Source: Pseudomicrostroma phylloplanum | Taxonomy: Eukaryota; Basidiomycota; Exobasidiomycetes; Microstromatales | Assembly: GCA_039545275.1 (NCBI GenBank) | Contig: BCHS01000006.1 | Location: 186,001-250,000 of the forward strand | DNA: 64,000 nt | Direction: 5' to 3' | Shown here: positions 1 to 11,674 of the stretch, piece by piece | Layout: each line of letters begins with the position of its first letter | How positions within the stretch are numbered: position 1 is the stretch's first letter | Notes under the pieces: model-generated | What the model was told of the DNA's origin: nothing | Database searches by the model: none | Seen by the model: the letters and a program-made list of their open reading frames with translations, nothing else | Translations under genes and position numbers: made by a program

Positions 1-86
1 TTGAACATCATCTCACCTCGATAACTTCCATCGCCCCACCCATGGCCTGATCAACCATCCTACGCTCAGCGGTCATCCAGCCAGCC

Positions 87-607
87 ATGAGCGCATCTTC
101 CTCCACGCAGAACAGCTCGGGCGCACATCATGACGCGCTGTATGAGAAGCTCGTACAGCAGGAGCGCATCATACAGAGCGCCGCCTTGCCAGCGGACGAG
201 ATGCCATCTTGTATGAACCTATTCGACAAGTGGGCCACTTGCTTTGGTTCGTACGAGGTCGATCCAACCACTCTAATCAACTGTCACGTCATGCTCATGT
301 CTCCCTGCTCCTTCTTCACCTCCTTATAGCTCTCGTGCCGCAATTCCGCGCCGTGTACCGGTATGGCTCCTTCGACGACTGCACTCGTAAGCTCGACGAC
401 TTCAAGTTCTGTCTCACCCTCAAGGGCATTGACCAGGCCCAAAAGAGGGAAGCTTACATCGAGCGCAAGGCCCGAGCTATGGCTAGAAGGCGAATGCCCG
501 GCGGCAATACCTCGGAAGAGGTCTGGGAGATGAGGACCGACCCGATCATTGACCCTCAGTGCGTCGATGAGGCCTTCCTACCCAAGAAGGACAATGGCAA
601 GACTTGA
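87..607 (+). CDS. EMI1: EMI1/DUF3128-type twin-CX9C protein
   Basis: Two exons, 87-246 and 330-607, joined over an 83-nt intron (donor GTTCGT, acceptor TTATAG) give 145 residues. Two CX9C pairs are visible, C42/C52 and C71/C81, each with exactly nine residues between the cysteines. The segment between them reads VYRYGSFDDC, as in the DUF3128 family of yeast Emi1. Such twin-CX9C proteins are typically oxidised by Mia40 in the mitochondrial intermembrane space; yeast EMI1 is linked to respiration and early meiotic induction. The intron was placed by phase: exon 1 leaves one base, which completes an Ala codon. The weak donor is the only one that keeps the frame. The start is the first ATG that opens this frame; an earlier ATG at 41 meets a stop after two codons. 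The far C-terminus (TSEEVWEMRTDPI) is also family-like. Confidence 0.85.
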
Positions 608-3600
608 GCATCATCATCATCAGGCTCTACCATGACGCTACTCCTTATGCGCTTCTGCGCTATGCCTTGCCCAGGTGAGTACCCAATGTCCCGTTCGGCA
701 GCCCGGCACATATGATTAGGACAATATACAACAAATTTCAGTTCTGCTTCTGTACTTCCTCCTCGCATGGGAAGGATGCGGACAAACCCATACCAAGCTT
801 ACCCAGTATGATCCAAGGCGGAGATGCTGAGGCTTCGAACTTCCTCCGGAGAGGCCGACGCAGATGGCTGACCCGTTTACCTGCCTTCTTTGTTGGACTC
901 ATAGCATCACCGCTTCGCTCAATGCTTCCCTCTGGCCCGAGGTATTCAAATGGTGAGTTAAGAGTGCTGCCAGCCCTCTCTTCGTCGTCGCGCAAGGCCT
1001 CTGCAGCTTCGAGGATTATCGTTGCATCTCTCTGGCAAGGTGGGCTTCGTCCTTCAGTCCAAAGGCCATCGATACTCGTCCCCTCCACCCATCTTCGGCC
1101 CTTCTCCCCGGAGAAGGGGTCGGAAAAGAGGTGGACACAGGGATCGGCGAGTGGGAAGGTCCGCGTACTCCTTGGATCTCTTCCGCCTCCTTCACTTTAA
1201 GAAGAGGTGGGACCTCGCTAGGCCTGTTGATGGCTTCGTTGGCGTGGGTCATGCTGTCTTTGAGTCGTTGTGAGCTGGTGGGGCGGGGTGAATCATGCGG
1301 GCCGGGGTCTACACCAAAGCTTTCTCGTACGGTGGAAGGTTCCATGCTCTTTCGGGAAGGACTCGGCTACGCGAGCACTGTCGTGGAGTAGGTCTGCGCC
1401 AGGGGAGGGTCAGCATTGGGCGTACCTATTCCAAAGGACTCGTGAGAAGATCAGAGTAAAGCAGCTCCAGCTGGGCGGTCGCCGAAAGGCGACGAGGGAC
1501 CAAAGTGGCGTAACAGAAAGTCTCTCCGACCCTCTGGGGACCTTTCACAGACCCATCAGCTTTCGCTTGAGGACGGCAACACACGGTCGAGGGCCTCCTC
1601 TCTTTATTGAGTGCGAGGCCGTCTCACAGAGCTGAAAACCGCCCAAGACGCCAGCTCGCCTTCAGGGCGAGTAACGGAAGAGGCGAGTCTCGCCGTAATG
1701 CTTGAGAGCAGGTGGCTCGACACCTTCGTGAGGACGCTAGGAGTCTTCGGACTTTCCCAGCAGAGCGAGGTTTGTTGAGCTCAAGTGAGTCGGATAGGGC
1801 TTCGGAGGAGGAGATTGGAATGCCCCCCTCGCATTTGAAAGCTCGATCTCTCTTGCGTTTGTCTGGGTGCGCTTCGGTGTTGATCATTCCGCTGGTGCTA
1901 GGCTTCCAATGCGGCGGCGTCTCGAGGTGGTCGCTGTCAATCTTGAGAGGGCTGGTGGCTTTTCATCGTCCTGGGAGTTGGATCACGGTCGGCATCTTCA
2001 CTCTCGCTCTTCTGCTCTGGCGGATTCAGAACAGCATGGCTCGCGCTACGGTAGCCCTCTCAACATGCCGGCTGTCTCCATCCCCGGATGTGAGATCAGC
2101 TAGAGGTTGACCGACGGATGACGCCCATTTGGGTTCTAGTCGTCCCAGTTCAGAGGTACAAGGATGCCCTTATAAGGCTTAAGTGCAATCGATGGCGGCT
2201 CGTCCTACCTACTGGACGGGACAACTCAACGCGTGACTATTCTTGGAGATAGAAGCTCGGCTTCTGCCTGAGGGACACCCTCCTGCCATTGCCTCTTTGG
2301 GAGACTTGATCTGCGAAGTCTCGCGTTCTGCGATGGCCGCTATGAGAAGCGAGGCAGAGGGGCGACGGCGATGGTCTGCCTTTGCATTGACGTACTGTGG
2401 CTGACATCTGCCTTCCTTGCTTTTGCATACAAGCTCGATGCAGTGACGATGCTCTCTCGGAGCCTTCGATAGCAGTAGAGTTCTACGACAAGCTGTGAGT
2501 AGCATCTCCGGGCCTCAGGATTACTGGCAGGAAACACTCAAGATGATTACAAAACAAGTTCTATAATCCATTCTTTGAGTTGCACTACGATTCGTCGCTC
2601 AAGTGTACCTCGTCCAATTCAAGCACCCGTCCTTATCATCACGTTCCCCTTGAAGGCGATGCTGGTCTTTGCACTTCCGTTTCTCTCTTCGGCTCTGACA
2701 AGAGTCGAGGGAGGCCCAGGCTGCACGCTCGACGCTCTTCCGTTGTTGGCTGTTCTGTCGTGGGGAGGGACTTGCTGCAGGTCTCCATCAAGGCGGCTCG
2801 CTGGGTGCGATGTTGGAAGGAGGGCCGGCGATGAGAGTCAGCGGGTTCATCGTCTTGGGAGCTGGGAGAGGACGTCGACAGACGTCGTTTTACCCTCCCT
2901 CGACGATCGAGCTCTGCTTTCTCGAGTCGTCTGGCTTCTCTGCTCGATGTCGTGCCTAGCGATCTCGCTGGAGGCTGCGCGGGAAGTCCTGAAGAACCAG
3001 ACTTGGCCATCTGACGAGGAGCTGTCGCTCGCGCGTCCTGGGTTGGTTGTGTAAGGCTTTGCGATCGTCTCGATAAGAACGAGGTGGTGAGACGAGTGTG
3101 GGACGGGGGAGAAGAGCGATGAAGGTGCGGGATGTCAACGCTATATTATGAAGACGATGGAGGGGGCTCAGGATGGCAATGAGGACAAGACGCTCCACGC
3201 TCTCTTGGGCAGGAAAGGCTGACAGACAGCGATTTCTTTTCCCTCCCCTGACGTAGACAGTCTCAAGAGCACCTTCTTGCACGTCATCTTGCGCGGCTCT
3301 GTCCTCTCGACACGAGGGCGCAGCTCTCAATGGAGGAGACAGTGAAGGTGAGTCTCCAAAGTCTTCAGCAACCGGTTCCCAACAGGAAAATGCGACGGGG
3401 AGGAAAAGACTTGGCAGAGATGATTCGTATATCCCATATATCGCTTTTTCCGAGCTGGCGAGACATCGTCGAGGAGCCGCGCTCAATCTATGCACCACCA
3501 TCTGAGCCTTACGAGAGGGGGATTCACAGAAGTACAGAGGAGAGGAAAGAGAGCAGGTCGAGCCAGTACGATGGAAGGTGCACTTACTGACGCTAGCTGC

Positions 3601-4287
3601 TTGGTTCTTCTTCTGGTCTTCCACAGGGTACGAAGGACGAGAAGGCACATACTTGCTGAGCAAGCACTCAATGTATACCAGAGAAGCAAGATGGCAATAC
3701 CACGCTCTCATCCTCGCTCACCACGCCTGACCAAGGTCCGGAAGCACAAAGGTAAGCAAGCGCTGCGATCTCTTCTCTCCCTCTCTCCCTCTCTTCCTCC
3801 TTTCCCATCACCAACCCTAACTCCAACTCCACAAGGAGCACCAAACACACACACACCCGCCTAGCACTCTGTTAACGACCCACCTCCTCCATGGTCGCCA
3901 ACGATTTTTAACTCGGTCGGAAGATCAATCCCTACGTTGCCTCTTCTTCTCTCCCCTTCTTTCGAGGAGGGGTGAGGGGGAGGGGGACGTGCCTTCTCAG
4001 ACACCCGTCTCTTCATGTTTCTTTTCTCTTTTGCCGGTCTCGGTGGAGGGGAAATGGGACGGTGGAGCGATGGGTCACTTTGTGCGGGCGATATGTACTT
4101 GTTTTACTTTTACTTTGGAGGGCGAGGGAGGATGGGAGAGGCGAGGCGAGGCGGTGCAATGCGATGCTATTGATTGGATATGCCTCTACGCTACGCTGTG
4201 CTACTTTGAGGTCTGATGTGTTCGTACAAACGAAGGACCAAACACCACAATTGGTCTCGCCATCTGCCGAAGTTCCGCCCGCTCTGA
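608..4287. other. 3.7-kb stretch with no recognised gene
   Basis: No open frame here resembles a known family. The longest is 2956-3711 on the - strand (251 codons from an ATG at 3711), rich in Ser, Arg and Cys without a recognisable motif. Several shorter frames overlap it on both strands, which suggests chance openness in GC-rich DNA. The right end (3775-3860) is a CT-rich tract followed by an AC microsatellite, and 3950-4160 is G-rich. An exon-like segment ending at 3751 with a good donor (AAAG/GTAAGC) is discussed in the findings. A lineage-specific multi-exon gene cannot be excluded without transcripts. Confidence 0.5.
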
Positions 4288-7200
4288 TCACCAGCCCATA
4301 CCAACATTAACACTCATAGCACTCAAATCCACCTGTCTTCCACCTCCCCCAGCTCCACCCGCTCCGCTCCCACCACCAGCACTAGAAGGACCTCTCGAGT
4401 CAGGTCGCCCAGCAGCAGCCGCGGCGGCGCCTGTGGGCGTGCTGGCGCCACTGCGTCGCTGTGATTGGAGCATCTGGCGTACCGAGCTCGAGTCTAGAGC
4501 GGATACGGGTGCCGTAGGTGCTCTACCGCCTGCACCGGAGGTGCTGGTGCTAGTGGTGCTGGAGAGGGAGGCGTAGGAGGGAATATACCCAAACTCGTCG
4601 CGCGCTGCTGCCGCTGCTGCCTTGCTCGCCCCAGCGGTGGCAGAGGCAGAGGCAGGAGTGAAAGCGAGTGGCAGCAGAGCAGGATGTCCCACCCCTAGAC
4701 CGACTACTTTCCTCCAACTGTTCAGGCGCTGTAGCTCGCTTCTTCCTGTGCCCTCCCCTTCCCCTAGCTCTGCTCCATCTGCATCCACGTCCGCATCCGC
4801 TTCGCCCTCGCTCGCACTCCCCCCCTCTAGCACTCCAACAACCCTCTTCAACCAATCCAAATCCGCCTCGAGCTGTCTCCAGCCCGCATCACTGATCCGC
4901 TCGATCGGCGGGAGGGCAGGCAGGATGTGCGTGAGGAGGTGGCTGATCAGGTAGGAGAGGAGACGGGAGATGTAGGCTGGGAGGAGCGCTTCGGAGTGGG
5001 CTTGCGATTGCTGCTGTTGCTGAGAGGGGGTTGGCTGCATTGGAGCAGCTGTGGCACTGGCGGCGCTAGAGTCGTTGAGTGGTTCGGAAGAGGGGACGGC
5101 CTCTTCTGGCCCTGTGTCTCGCCGCGAGAAGGGAGGCGTGACTTCAGCAGGAGAGACACTCGTCTCGCCTGTGAGAGTGGGAGTGTCTCGACTTGGTACG
5201 GCTAGACCGCCGCTGAGGTTCAGCTCTTGTTGCGGGGAGATGATGGACCCCTGCGAGCGATGCCGTGTTGGCGAAGCCGAGTCTCTGCCCTGAGTCGAAG
5301 GAGTAGGCGGGAGGAAGGAAGAGCGTCTCCTATTGTCCTTGGTTGTAGTCGCCGTCTTCGAAGCGGATCCATTAGACTCCGACCTAGCAGGAGGAAGCAT
5401 AGAGCTCCTCCTCCTCTCCTTCTTCTCCCTCTTCTCCTTCTCAGCAGCGTCCTCCGCCGTAGCGCCCACCGTAACCCCTTCCGGACACTGCTCTTTGAGC
5501 AAGAGGAGCTCAACGCCCCACTTCCAACCAGCCTCGCCCATCCAGCTCTCCAGCTCTCGCACCAGGCCCAGCACACCTTCTCCCACAGTCTGCATCACCT
5601 CGGTCGGGCCGAGGGAAAAGCTGGGCATGGCCAGCTGGTACTCGTTTGAGACTTGGCCCGGGAGAGTGGAAGAAGTCCATGTTGGTAGTGAGGGATATTG
5701 AGCGAGGAGGGAGAGGACGGGGACGAGCGGAAGGACTAGCATTGAGTGCAGTAATGGGCTGAGAGCGGTCGGGAGTGATTGAGATAGACGAGGCAGTAGA
5801 GGTAGCAGCTGTGGCTGTACCAGGGTGCTGTGGGAGTGCAATGCAGATGCGCCATTGGCGATAGTCGAGTGGCGAGCAGCCGCCAGTGTCATGACCTGCT
5901 CACGCGTGGCCCTTTCGTGCTCGGACGAAGCGAGAGCGGACTCCAGCAGAACCACCATCTCGGCAGACGTCGGTACCGGCCCGTTGATACCAGATCCGTT
6001 GGCTCCTCTGAGCTTTGCCAATTTGTCCGGCAGACTCTGCTCCTTGACGCCAATAGCAGCGCCCGGAGAGAAAGTGAGAAGCAAACTTGCGCTCTCCCTC
6101 AGTCCCTCGACTAGGAGAGTCTGCAGGTCTTCTGCCTTCTTGAAGACCGTCCTCAGCCCAACCAGAGCAGTGACGATTCTTCCGAATGCACTCCATTCTC
6201 TACCCACGGGAGCATGGCTGTTGGGTCCGACCAAGCTTGACCAGGTCCGTCTGCAGCTCTCTTCCACCTCCCTCGCAGAGGCCTCGATGCTCGAGGAGAT
6301 GACCGCATCGATTGCGTTGAGCATACCTCGGGCGCCAAGTCCCCGTGTTAGCTCGAGACAGCGCGACAAGGCGTCCTCACTTGAGTCTGACAGGGCCGAG
6401 AAAGAGCGTTGCAACCTATCCAGAGTCGAAGGCAGCACCTCATCGCCTACTGATGCGTCGGAGGATTGATTTGGGCGGAGCAAGGAGAGAGCCTTGCTCT
6501 CACGAGACCAGCTAGAGTGGAACAGAGCCAGCTCAGATTCTGCGTACGTGTCCCATACAGGCAGAAGTGAGGAGTAGAGGACGTCTGTGAACTCAAACTC
6601 GACTACTGGCACCTGAGCTTGAGGATTGGAAGCACTGATCCCATTGACCTGTCCATCTATTCCTGCGACCGATATGCGACGATGTGAGGGCGGAAGTGCG
6701 GCCGATGGCCGCCTCGCTGAGGATCGTCTTCTTCCGAGTGGTGTCGCTTGCACGTCCAGATAGCTCTGACCACCACTGGCAGGCTCAGAGGACTTGACTA
6801 TTGGCGGTGAGGTCGCGGGAGCCTCAAAGGATGCTTGTGAGCTTGTCTTTCTCATTCCATGCCTATCTGGCTCTGGCGGTGGAGGAGCAGTAGCGGCAGC
6901 GAGCCGAGCCAGTAGCTTCTCCATCTCTCGTCCTCGCTCTCGTATTGTTCGTACTAGCCTCAAGAATTCATTGAGCCTCTCGCTTTTGTGATACTGCTCG
7001 ATGCTGGCTATCCGATCTTTCAGCGAGGGTTTCAGCATAGACAGAGTTGAGGAGATGAAGAGATCCAGGGCTTCGTGCTGGTTCGAAGGGTATAAGATAG
7101 GCACGTATATCCGCTCGGTAGCGAGGAGGTTGAGGAGGCTTGAGAAGAAAGAAGCGAGGTATACTGAGAGCGCTGTTGCGTTGGGAGATGCGGGAATGTT

Positions 7201-8307
7201 GCTCGAGCTGGTAGACTGAGCTTCGAGGAGTTGTGCTTTTGACCAGTGCTCGAGGATGGCCTGGCGCCTCGTCCCTCTCCAGTACTCTCCGAATGCCGCC
7301 CCTCTGCCGACTCGTGTGAGTACGCTAGCATAAGACTTAATGATCTCCAGAGCTTCGCTGGAAGCAGGCGAAGTAGTGTCTATTGTGCTTGCATCAGATT
7401 GCAAGCTCCTGACCTTGGCCACCAGCTTGGGGCCGACAGCAGCCTCGAAGCTGTCTGTCAATCGCCCCAGCAGTGCTGCCTTCTCCTTTCCTTCCTTCTC
7501 TGACCCAAAGACCTCTAGACTCTCTCTGGCTTCTTTGAGCCGGAGTGATGCAGAATTGAAGTTGGCGAGGGAGTCGACGGAAGAAGTAGTGCTTTGTGAA
7601 GCTTCCGTGAGGAGGAGGGAGACATCGGATGAGAGAGTGGACCAGGACGATGCGAGGCGTAGTAGGGCTCTGTAGGAGCTGAGGTGGGTATGGAGCTTGT
7701 GTAGGTCGGCCAGGCGAGCTAGTGGGTCTTGATCTGGAAGGACCTTTACAGAAGTATCTTCGGTGCCGGACTCGCCGTTGACTTCGCCGGGTCTGCCAGC
7801 TTGGCCTGCAGGGCCTGATGGTAGTGCTTGTCTTCCCAGATCCGTGAGCTTCGCGTCCAATCCTTCCACGCTCTTGCCTATCCAGCCCAGCTCTCCTACT
7901 ATTCTTGGTACATTCCTCTTTGCTGCTGTAATCTCTCGATCCACACTCGCGCTGACATCGGTTCTGGCAAGTGAGACCTTGGTGAGGAGGCCAGAGAGTG
8001 AAGCATCGAGGGAGGGCAAGGGAGCGGAAGCCGCGGAATTCTGTGGAGAGGAGCTGTCTAGCTGGGCATCAAGCCAGGAGGCGGCATCGAAGTCGTCGCT
8101 GTCGAGTGAGGCGAGAAAGGGATCCACTACCTCCTCGTCCTCTTCGTCGATCTCCGCTGTTGAGTAACGGCGTGCTGCCGCGGAGCGAAGAGTGTGGGAC
8201 GATCTACGACGCGAGCTGGAAATGGACGCTCGTTGCCCTGTCGCAAGGTGGGGCGCAGATGAAGGACCAGGCGCGGAAGACAACGAGGAAGAAGGCGAAG
8301 CTGCCAT
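4288..8307 (-). CDS. COG7: Conserved oligomeric Golgi complex subunit 7
   Basis: A single uninterrupted frame of 1339 residues. It is predicted to be subunit 7 of the COG complex, the lobe-B tether for retrograde vesicles at the Golgi. The N-terminal signature is an acidic segment followed by FDAASWLDAQL at about residues 72-84, matching the FDxxxWIN-type start of COG7. A long helical region follows, with SVEGLDAKLTDLG and LARLADLHKLHTHLSSYRAL near residues 170-230. It is longer than animal COG7 (about 770 residues) because of Ser/Ala-rich, probably disordered inserts and a Gly-rich C-terminus. The start is the ATG at 8307, which has A at -3; the frame stays open further upstream but only with non-ATG codons. 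It diverges from the + strand gene at 8562 over a 254-bp shared promoter. Confidence 0.85.
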   Translation of the reverse strand: MAASPSSSLSSAPGPSSAPHLATGQRASISSSRRRSSHTLRSAAARRYSTAEIDEEDEEVVDPFLASLDSDDFDAASWLDAQLDSSSPQNSAASAPLPSLDASLSGLLTKVSLARTDVSASVDREITAAKRNVPRIVGELGWIGKSVEGLDAKLTDLGRQALPSGPAGQAGRPGEVNGESGTEDTSVKVLPDQDPLARLADLHKLHTHLSSYRALLRLASSWSTLSSDVSLLLTEASQSTTSSVDSLANFNSASLRLKEARESLEVFGSEKEGKEKAALLGRLTDSFEAAVGPKLVAKVRSLQSDASTIDTTSPASSEALEIIKSYASVLTRVGRGAAFGEYWRGTRRQAILEHWSKAQLLEAQSTSSSNIPASPNATALSVYLASFFSSLLNLLATERIYVPILYPSNQHEALDLFISSTLSMLKPSLKDRIASIEQYHKSERLNEFLRLVRTIRERGREMEKLLARLAAATAPPPPEPDRHGMRKTSSQASFEAPATSPPIVKSSEPASGGQSYLDVQATPLGRRRSSARRPSAALPPSHRRISVAGIDGQVNGISASNPQAQVPVVEFEFTDVLYSSLLPVWDTYAESELALFHSSWSRESKALSLLRPNQSSDASVGDEVLPSTLDRLQRSFSALSDSSEDALSRCLELTRGLGARGMLNAIDAVISSSIEASAREVEESCRRTWSSLVGPNSHAPVGREWSAFGRIVTALVGLRTVFKKAEDLQTLLVEGLRESASLLLTFSPGAAIGVKEQSLPDKLAKLRGANGSGINGPVPTSAEMVVLLESALASSEHERATREQVMTLAAARHSTIANGASALHSHSTLVQPQLLPLLPRLSQSLPTALSPLLHSMLVLPLVPVLSLLAQYPSLPTWTSSTLPGQVSNEYQLAMPSFSLGPTEVMQTVGEGVLGLVRELESWMGEAGWKWGVELLLLKEQCPEGVTVGATAEDAAEKEKREKKERRRSSMLPPARSESNGSASKTATTTKDNRRRSSFLPPTPSTQGRDSASPTRHRSQGSIISPQQELNLSGGLAVPSRDTPTLTGETSVSPAEVTPPFSRRDTGPEEAVPSSEPLNDSSAASATAAPMQPTPSQQQQQSQAHSEALLPAYISRLLSYLISHLLTHILPALPPIERISDAGWRQLEADLDWLKRVVGVLEGGSASEGEADADVDADGAELGEGEGTGRSELQRLNSWRKVVGLGVGHPALLPLAFTPASASATAGASKAAAAAARDEFGYIPSYASLSSTTSTSTSGAGGRAPTAPVSALDSSSVRQMLQSQRRSGASTPTGAAAAAAGRPDSRGPSSAGGGSGAGGAGGGGRQVDLSAMSVNVGMGW

Positions 8308-8561
8308 CGTCCTCTGCGGCGACGGCGAACGAGCAAGAGGAGGCAGTGTAGAAGGTGAGGATACGAGTCTAGGCAGGCAGCGGTCGAGGAAGAAGCACAC
8401 GCACGAGGAGCAACACCGCTGCCGAGCGGGGTCCAACTCCAGCGGTGCTTGGGCCAAGTCGCCTCGCAGCCCGCTTCCGCTGCAACACCAGATTGTGAGA
8501 CTCTGCCGTACCGTATCCGCAATATCTCAGACACTCTCATACAACACCACTGCTGCTAGAC
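8308..8561. promoter_or_regulatory. Shared divergent promoter, COG7 / luciferase-domain gene
   Basis: 254 bp separate the two divergent ATGs. The stretch is GC-rich, has no TATA box that I can recognise, and must hold both promoters and both 5' leaders. Confidence 0.5.
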
Positions 8562-9906
8562 ATGAGCACGTCATCTCAGCAGCTAGCTTCCTCGCTGCGG
8601 GAGCTCCGATCCCGGGGGGCGATCCGGCTCCTCAGAGATCTCTACAACCGAGCGCCGGCTAGCGTGGGCACAATCGGTGGTCTGCTGCTCACCTGGATCG
8701 TACAGAGGACATGGGAAGATGTGAGCAGAGCGAGAACGGATGTTGAACAGTCACTTGCGGAGAGCTGATACTTTGGCCCACATTGACATCTCAGTACCGG
8801 CTATGGTACTCTCTCGGCCCAGGCGGGCTCTTCCCCCGCACCCTCTGGGGCTACATGCTCCACCAGCTCTTCGTCGTTCCCCTCTCCTTGCCCAGTCAGA
8901 TCTGTCGCTCCGCCAGCCACGACTTCCTACCACCAGAGCATAGAGGCAGCGAGCCGAGCTACCTTACTTGGATGGCAAACAAGAGGGGAGGAGAGAGGCC
9001 GGTGACGAAGGGATGTGCGCCTCATCGATGTGTGAATCAGAGGGTGATTAGCAACGGCGAGGAGGGAGGGGAGAAGAGTAAAGCCGTCGAGGTGAGCAAG
9101 CCCTAGTCAACGAATCCAATCGTCACGTACGCTGATGAGAACCTCTCCCTTCTTCTTCGCAGGCAATCACCTCCCACCTCACTCAAATTCAGAGCACACA
9201 TCCCACCCTCCTTTCCCTCGGTCCCTCCATCCTCGAGAACCACTCCTCCCCCGCCCTCTTCCACAACCCCTCCGCCATCGCCCTCGGGCCCGGCGCTCCC
9301 TCTCCTCTCGCCACCTTCTACACCTCCCTCCTACCTCTCCGAGAGTTTGCTCACTACCACAATGACGCCGAAGCGGATGGTTCACTGCACCTCATCCTCA
9401 GTCCGGCAGACGCGAGGATCGTGATCCAGTATGGATGGGGGGAGCTGCACCCGCTTGCTGGCTTTGGACTCAGTGGATACTGGTTCCCCTTCCTCTCTCC
9501 AGGGTGGAGGTTGCTCAACTACCCTCTCAGGCTCTTGCAGGTGGGTTTGGGATTGAGGGGAGCAGCCAAGGGAGGAGAGGAGATGACGCGCTGGGGACGG
9601 TATCCACCAGTGCTCAGTCGTAATGTGGATGTGGAGAGTACGAGGAGGTCAAAAGGTGGTGGGAGGGAGACGACCAAGAGGAGGGCAATGAGGCTGCCGC
9701 CGACGTATATGCTCATCTACCCGCCCACGATGAGAGGACGCAAGAAGCAGGACGGAGATGGAGAGGCAGCTCAGAGTGGGACGAGCGAAGAGGAGGAAGA
9801 CGAGGTGGAGACGGTCAAGAGGATCATCGATGCCAGCGCCAGCTTTGTCCTCGGCTTCAACGTCCAGAAACATCGGCGGCCAGAGGGGGCATCGGAGACT
9901 TGGTAA
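8562..9906 (+). CDS. Fungal luciferase-domain (DUF5519-like) protein
   Basis: Three exons (8562-8720, 8795-9091, 9163-9906) joined at phase 0 give 399 residues; the introns are 74 and 71 nt with GTGAGC donors. An N-terminal hydrophobic segment (GTIGGLLLTWIVQ, about residues 36-48) may anchor the protein in a membrane. The C-terminal part carries the features of the fungal luciferase-domain family: RIVIQYGWGELHPLAG, then a Pro-rich linker, then LPPTYMLIYPPT and IIDASASFVLGF. The function of that family is not established, and the domain name does not imply light emission. The acidic run EEEEDEVETV lies between the last two conserved blocks. The start ATG at 8562 is the first in the frame and falls just after the divergent promoter. 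The family call rests on remembered motif patterns only. Confidence 0.72.
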
Positions 9907-10890
9907 TGGCGGTGCAACGGGGTCCCTGTATTTACTCGTGTATAATGGATGATACCGCAGAGACTGCTTTGCCTGTGCGCGACCGCCTACGTACATACGG
10001 CTGGCCCTCCTTCACCCTCGTCGTTTCGCCGGTATTCAACGATCCTCTGAACCTTCCGGAGCCCGGAAAATTCTTGCCTCATTGCTATAGCCCCCTAGCC
10101 CACCATGCGAGTGGGCGTACAATGATGCGATGATGGATTTGGTCTGCACAGGTAGCGGTCCCTATTGCCTCCTGTCCGTGCGGAAGTAATATCAAAGTAG
10201 TTCCTCGGACTATTCTGGGCCTTGTGCCTGCAGACAGCGGGCATCACTTCTGCGTAAGGGTGGGCAGAGGGCACAAATCCTGGGCCTAACGACCGTTGCG
10301 CCTTTGGACTTGTGCTCAAGTTCGAGCTTGACCGTGCCTCGCTATCCTCCTAGCCGTGTGCCTGCGCCGTGTCACCTTTGCTGCCACTATTGGGCATCGC
10401 AATATCCGTGTGGGTATCGACTCAGGAGGTCACTGTGCGAGATCAGGGATAAATAGACAACCATGGAGGGATGAAGATACTCCCCTCCCTCATCTATGGC
10501 ACTCCGCTTCACCACCAGCACCACCACTTTCACCACCACGACCACCTTAGTAGCATCGACCCAATGCGTGAACGTGTCATCCGAGGCTAGGCTGCCTCTG
10601 ACGCACGTGTATCGCTATCACGTCTTGCACAACCTTCAGGAAGAGTAGAGCTTAAGCACAGGCTTCTACGTCTGCCTCCTTGATGAGCCAGCTTACACAA
10701 GGCGAGATCTCCGAGGGCAAATCTGAAGATGAGTTGTGGCTGGCTATCAAGGTTGCTTTTGCAGTGAATGTTGATCAACGCGCCTGACAACCGACCGTCC
10801 CCTTCTGCCATAGCACCACGCAAGACGCCTTTCGTGCAAGATTCATCAGAGCATCGCCACGTCGTCTAGTCTGACCACAAGAAGTCAAAT
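9907..10890. other. 1-kb spacer without recognised gene
   Basis: No frame here resembles a known protein. It contains the 3' end of the luciferase-domain gene and the approach to the helicase fragment. Short CACCACCA-type runs occur near 10510-10550. Confidence 0.5.
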
Positions 10891-11437
10891 ATGAGCACAC
10901 CTACGGGCTCCGACGGGCACGCCAGCCTCTTCATCCACGGCGTGGCGGCGATGCGGTGGGCGTTGGTGGTCGTCGACGAGGCCCACCTGCTGCACAAGGT
11001 GACCTACACCACCTCGCCCTCCCTGCAGAGCCTCCTGCTGGCCCACAGCGACGTCGGCTTTCGAGTGCTGCTGACGGGGCACGCCCGTCGTCGACGCCAT
11101 GGACCGGGCCTACACCGTATACCGCTCCGGTGGCTCGGCCAGGACAGTCCAGCGCCAGCTCTCGGCCGCAGACGGCTCGCCCTGGCAGGAAGTCGAGAGG
11201 GCCTCGGCCGCCGTGCGTACCCGCATCGCCCAACTCGACACATGCGCGTACGAGATCGAATGGCTGGACGAGCGGCTCTGCCGCAGGATCACGGAGCTCT
11301 TGGCCCCAGACTCGAACCCCTTGGCCCTCACCACCGCCGAGAAGTCGCGGGCGACGGAGGACTACCACGCCTGCTTTTGCAGGGCCAACGCCGAGGTGGA
11401 GACGCTGCTGCGACGGGGGAACACATCCTACCGATGA
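10891..11437 (+). pseudogene. Truncated, frameshifted helicase-like ATPase fragment
   Basis: An ATG at 10891 opens a frame that reads WALVVVDEAHLLHK (a DEAH motif II) and then VGFRVLLTG, where SNF2/DEAD-type ATPases continue with TP (motif III). At the GGGG run 11076-11079 the frame is off by one. The next frame continues smoothly with TPVVDAMDRAYTVYR and runs to a stop at 11437. There is no Walker A upstream and no second RecA lobe downstream, so at most about 180 residues of an ATPase lobe remain. Third codon positions are almost all G or C, more extreme than in neighbouring genes, which suggests different ancestry or a transposon cargo. The frameshift could be a sequencing error in the homopolymer, but the truncation at both ends would still make this a gene fragment. 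The exact helicase family is not determinable. Confidence 0.5.
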
Positions 11438-11674
11438 GAGCTCAGACGAGGCGACGCAAAAGTACGACGATCGTATGTTGAATGCAAAGATTTATCGACT
11501 GCCTAAAATTCACACTATAGCAATAGGCGGGATAAGCGGTGTTACGTTTCTTAGCCACGACCCAAAAGATATAGACAGAGGCTGCTCTGAATCAATCATG
11601 CACTCAATACACCCATCCTATACACTGTCATCCTATGATCCCCCTCATCGACTTGATAATATCAATCGTTGTCT

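Noticed and set aside
2956..3711. 251-codon - strand frame as a gene
   Set aside because: It starts at an ATG but has no recognisable motif, no splice-supported extension and unremarkable composition. Overlapping frames on the other strand are similarly open.
5825..6469. 214-codon + frame opposite COG7
   Set aside because: Antisense shadow of a conserved gene, with no domain.
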